Assembly (NCBI RefSeq): GCF_021155765.1
Contig: NC_060114.1
Coordinates: 5,518,001-5,582,000 of the forward strand
Direction of reading: 5' to 3'
Length of the DNA stretch: 64,000 bases
DNA from: Diprion similis
Lineage: Eukaryota > Arthropoda > Insecta > Hymenoptera > Diprionidae
Both the position numbers and the translations under genes were made by a program. The notes beneath the pieces are model-generated. The model saw only the letters and a program-made list of their open reading frames with translations. It was not told the origin of the DNA and did not search any database. Shown here piece after piece: positions 61,771 through 64,000 of the stretch. Every line of letters begins with the position of its first letter. Positions within the stretch are counted from its first letter, which is position 1.

Positions 61771-61842
61771 TGGAGATGCCGGGGATTGAACCCGGGGCCT
61801 TTCACATGCAAAGCGAACGCTCTACCACTGAGCTACATCCCC
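61771..61842 (-). tRNA. tRNA-Ala-TGC: tRNA-Ala (TGC), array copy 8
   Basis: Intact cloverleaf, T7 terminator; first copy with the GCACGTGATAAC 5' flank, where the 309-bp dimer pattern begins. Confidence 0.97.
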
Positions 61843-61924
61843 GCACGTGATAACGATGAAACGTATTGGGGATCACTTTTATTGTTGAGAAAATTTCGAA
61901 AACTACAAGAAAGAAGAAAAAAAC

Positions 61925-61996
61925 TGGAGATGCCGGGGATTGAACCCGGGGCCTTTCACATGCAAAGCGAACGCTCTACCACTGAGCTACATCCCC
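61925..61996 (-). tRNA. tRNA-Ala-TGC: tRNA-Ala (TGC), array copy 9
   Basis: Intact cloverleaf, T7 terminator; keeps the GCACACGATGACG flank, an older-type unit within the dimer zone. Confidence 0.97.
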
Positions 61997-62079
61997 GCAC
62001 ACGATGACGATGCAAACGTATTGGGGATCACTTTTATTGTTGATAAAATTTCGAAAACTACAAGAAAGAAGAAAAAAAC

Positions 62080-62151
62080 TGGAGATGCCGGGGATTGAAC
62101 CCGGGGCCTTTCACATGCAAAGCGAACGCTCTACCACTGAGCTACATCCCC
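62080..62151 (-). tRNA. tRNA-Ala-TGC: tRNA-Ala (TGC), array copy 10
   Basis: Intact cloverleaf, T7 terminator, spacer with TTGATAAAAT variant on the left, also seen before copy 19. Confidence 0.97.
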
Positions 62152-62233
62152 GCACGTGATAACGATGAAACGTATTGGGGATCACTTTTATTGTTGAGAA
62201 AATTTCGAAAACTACAAGAAAGAAGAACAAAAC

Positions 62234-62305
62234 TGGAGATGCCGGGGATTGAACCCGGGGCCTTTCACATGCAAAGCGAACGCTCTACCACTGAGCTACA
62301 TCCCC
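62234..62305 (-). tRNA. tRNA-Ala-TGC: tRNA-Ala (TGC), array copy 11
   Basis: Intact cloverleaf. Like copy 4 its terminator is T4 interrupted by G. Confidence 0.97.
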
Positions 62306-62387
62306 GCACGTGATAACGATGAAACGTATTGGGGATCACTTTTATTGTTGAGAAAATTTCGAAAACTACAAGAAAAAAGAAAAAAAC

Positions 62388-62459
62388 TGGAGATGCCGGG
62401 GATTGAACCCGGGGCCTTTCACATGCAAAGCGAACGCTCTACCACTGAGCTACATCCCC
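62388..62459 (-). tRNA. tRNA-Ala-TGC: tRNA-Ala (TGC), array copy 12
   Basis: Intact cloverleaf, T7 terminator, GCAGGTGATAAC flank; part of the alternating dimer series. Confidence 0.97.
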
Positions 62460-62542
62460 GCAGGTGATAACGATGAAAACGTATTGGGGATCACTTTTAT
62501 TGTTGAGAAAATTTCGAAAACTACAAGAAAGAAGAAAAAAAC

Positions 62543-62614
62543 TGGAGATGCCGGGGATTGAACCCGGGGCCTTTCACATGCAAAGCGAACGCTCTACCAC
62601 TGAGCTACATCCCC
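62543..62614 (-). tRNA. tRNA-Ala-TGC: tRNA-Ala (TGC), array copy 13
   Basis: Intact cloverleaf, T7 terminator, GCACGTGATAAC flank. Confidence 0.97.
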
Positions 62615-62696
62615 GCACGTGATAACGATGAAACGTATTGGGGATCACTTTTATTGTTGAGAAAATTTCGAAAACTACAAGAAAGAAGAAAAAAAC

Positions 62697-62768
62697 TGGA
62701 GATGCCGGGGATTGAACCCGGGGCCTTTCACATGCAAAGCGAACGCTCTACCACTGAGCTACATCCCC
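62697..62768 (-). tRNA. tRNA-Ala-TGC: tRNA-Ala (TGC), array copy 14
   Basis: Intact cloverleaf, T7 terminator, GCAGGTGATAAC flank; exactly 309 bases from copy 12. Confidence 0.97.
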
Positions 62769-62851
62769 GCAGGTGATAACGATGAAAACGTATTGGGGAT
62801 CACTTTTATTGTTGAGAAAATTTCGAAAACTACAAGAAAGAAGAAAAAAAC

Positions 62852-62923
62852 TGGAGATGCCGGGGATTGAACCCGGGGCCTTTCACATGCAAAGCGAACG
62901 CTCTACCACTGAGCTACATCCCC
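62852..62923 (-). tRNA. tRNA-Ala-TGC: tRNA-Ala (TGC), array copy 15
   Basis: Intact cloverleaf, T7 terminator, GCACGTGATAAC flank; 309 bases from copy 13. Confidence 0.97.
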
Positions 62924-63005
62924 GCACGTGATAACGATGAAACGTATTGGGGATCACTTTTATTGTTGAGAAAATTTCGAAAACTACAAGAAAGAAGAAA
63001 AAAAC

Positions 63006-63077
63006 TGGAGATGCCGGGGATTGAACCCGGGGCCTTTCACATGCAAAGCGAACGCTCTACCACTGAGCTACATCCCC
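63006..63077 (-). tRNA. tRNA-Ala-TGC: tRNA-Ala (TGC), array copy 16
   Basis: Intact cloverleaf, T7 terminator, GCAGGTGATAAC flank; 309 bases from copy 14. Confidence 0.97.
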
Positions 63078-63160
63078 GCAGGTGATAACGATGAAAACGT
63101 ATTGGGGATCACTTTTATTGTTGAGAAAATTTCGAAAACTACAAGAAAGAAGAAAAAAAC

Positions 63161-63232
63161 TGGAGATGCCGGGGATTGAACCCGGGGCCTTTCACATGCA
63201 AAGCGAACGCTCTACCACTGAGCTACATCCCC
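63161..63232 (-). tRNA. tRNA-Ala-TGC: tRNA-Ala (TGC), array copy 17
   Basis: Intact cloverleaf, T7 terminator, GCACGTGATAAC flank; 309 bases from copy 15. Confidence 0.97.
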
Positions 63233-63314
63233 GCACGTGATAACGATGAAACGTATTGGGGATCACTTTTATTGTTGAGAAAATTTCGAAAACTACAAGA
63301 AAGAAGAAAAAAAC

Positions 63315-63386
63315 TGGAGATGCCGGGGATTGAACCCGGGGCCTTTCACATGCAAAGCGAACGCTCTACCACTGAGCTACATCCCC
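63315..63386 (-). tRNA. tRNA-Ala-TGC: tRNA-Ala (TGC), array copy 18
   Basis: Intact cloverleaf, T7 terminator; 5' flank GCACACGATGACGATGATAACG mixes features of two spacer types. Confidence 0.97.
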
Positions 63387-63469
63387 GCACACGATGACGA
63401 TGATAACGTATTGGGGATCAGTTTTGTTGTTGATAAAATTTCGAAAACTACAAGAAAGAAGAAAAAAAC

Positions 63470-63541
63470 TGGAGATGCCGGGGATCGAACCCGGGGCCTT
63501 TCACATGCAAAGCGAACGCTCTACCACTGAGCTACATCCCC
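63470..63541 (-). tRNA. tRNA-Ala-TGC: tRNA-Ala (TGC), array copy 19
   Basis: Intact cloverleaf with T loop TTCGATC, shared only with the other edge copy. Its 5' flank (CATACTTGATAACG, then unique sequence) ends the array. T7 terminator. Confidence 0.97.
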
Positions 63542-64000
63542 ATACTTGATAACGATGAAAAGTGTTTTGAGTTGTCAACGAACCGGTTTACGGATCCATT
63601 TCAGATACCTACGTAAAATCGACGCGATTGCGCTCATTTAGGATTAAGGAGATTGTAGGTTCGCCAAAAATCGACATTTTTGGTTAGTTTTGGTACGAGG
63701 TAGTCGTACATTATGTGTTCGTCGAATTATTATATATATATAATAAATTATTATATAGAAAATTAAAAAACGCTCTAATTTCGAAGAAAAACTAAGATGT
63801 CGATACAACTTGATTTAAATCCGTACGTCTGATCTCAATCTACGATGCCTCATTTTATTCCGAAGACTATTGTCTATAACCGCGTATAATGTATTCTTCA
63901 ACAGTAAAATCGGCGTTTCCTACGAAAGTATACTTGACGAATTGGAACTTGCGCATTTCGTCTCAGTCGTTCACGTGCGATTAATCGGAGATTGAATTAA
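63542..64000. other. Right end of window, nothing identified
   Basis: About 460 bases of unique sequence. The first 25 bases still resemble the tRNA spacer, then similarity ends. A TA-rich tract lies near 63730-63760. No gene seen. Confidence 0.5.

Larger units (their letters stand above)
60686..63541 (-). repeat. Tandem array of 19 tRNA-Ala(TGC) genes, 154/155-bp unit
   Basis: Nineteen head-to-tail units, each a 72-bp tRNA-Ala plus an 82-83-bp spacer, all on the minus strand. Start-to-start distances are 155 for units 1-8 and then mostly alternate 154 and 155. Right-hand spacers fall into types: GCACACG-TGACGATGCAAACG (units 1-7 and 9), GCACGTGATAACGATGAAACG (8, 10, 11, 13, 15, 17) and GCAGGTGATAACGATGAAAACG (12, 14, 16). 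The alternation gives a 309-bp higher-order period between 61771 and 63232. Confidence 0.97.

Noticed and set aside
60644-63530. Many 60-75-codon plus-strand frames through the tRNA array (peptides such as MPGIEPGAFHMQSERSTTEL)
   Set aside because: They are antisense readings of tRNA-Ala and its spacers; the frames repeat only because the DNA repeats.

Overview
This 64-kb window is nuclear DNA from an animal, most likely an insect. It is AT-rich, its genes are split by short introns with GT-AG (and a few GC-AG) borders, and between the genes lie satellites, inverted-repeat elements and a large tRNA cluster. The conserved proteins (SNAPC3, TMTC4, ASRGL1) have animal-type sequences. I cannot name the species; a hymenopteran is only a guess. 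Nothing bacterial, viral or CRISPR-like was seen.

Layout, left to right. (1) 1-2695: the end of a 312-bp satellite array. (2) 3434-6170 (+): a five-exon SNAPC3 gene, a subunit of the snRNA-promoter factor SNAPc. (3) 6564-11446 (-): a twelve-exon TMTC4 gene (ER membrane O-mannosyltransferase family), tail to tail with SNAPC3. (4) 12856-14832 (+): an intact, intron-containing gene derived from a Tigger/pogo transposase; a 5' noncoding exon near 11585 probably makes it head to head with TMTC4. (5) 15490-17416 (-): a two-exon asparaginase-like Thr hydrolase (ASRGL1 family). (6) 17895-18128 (+): a possible small secreted peptide gene with its own TATA box. (7) 19538-44335 (-): a 25-kb, nine-exon gene for a type II membrane protein with an acidic cytoplasmic tail and four LDL-receptor class A modules. 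Its introns hold several foldback elements, one about 1 kb long. (8) 44336-60685: 16 kb without a convincing protein gene, containing TA microsatellites, a GC-richer patch, a 93-bp minisatellite and at least four inverted-repeat DNA elements. (9) 60686-63541 (-): nineteen near-identical tRNA-Ala(TGC) genes in a 154/155-bp tandem array.

Exon borders of the spliced genes were deduced by hand. In each case splice sites, reading phase and family similarity agree through to the stop codon. The spliced products are 390 aa (SNAPC3), 714 aa (TMTC4), 527 aa (Tigger-derived), 313 aa (ASRGL1) and 701 aa (LDL-A protein).

The genes do not form a pathway. Points of most interest are the tRNA-Ala array with its 309-bp dimer structure, the ~1-kb palindrome inside the LDL-A gene, the Tigger-derived gene with a changed third catalytic residue, the ASRGL1 homologue lacking a substrate-binding Asp, and two GC-AG introns in TMTC4.
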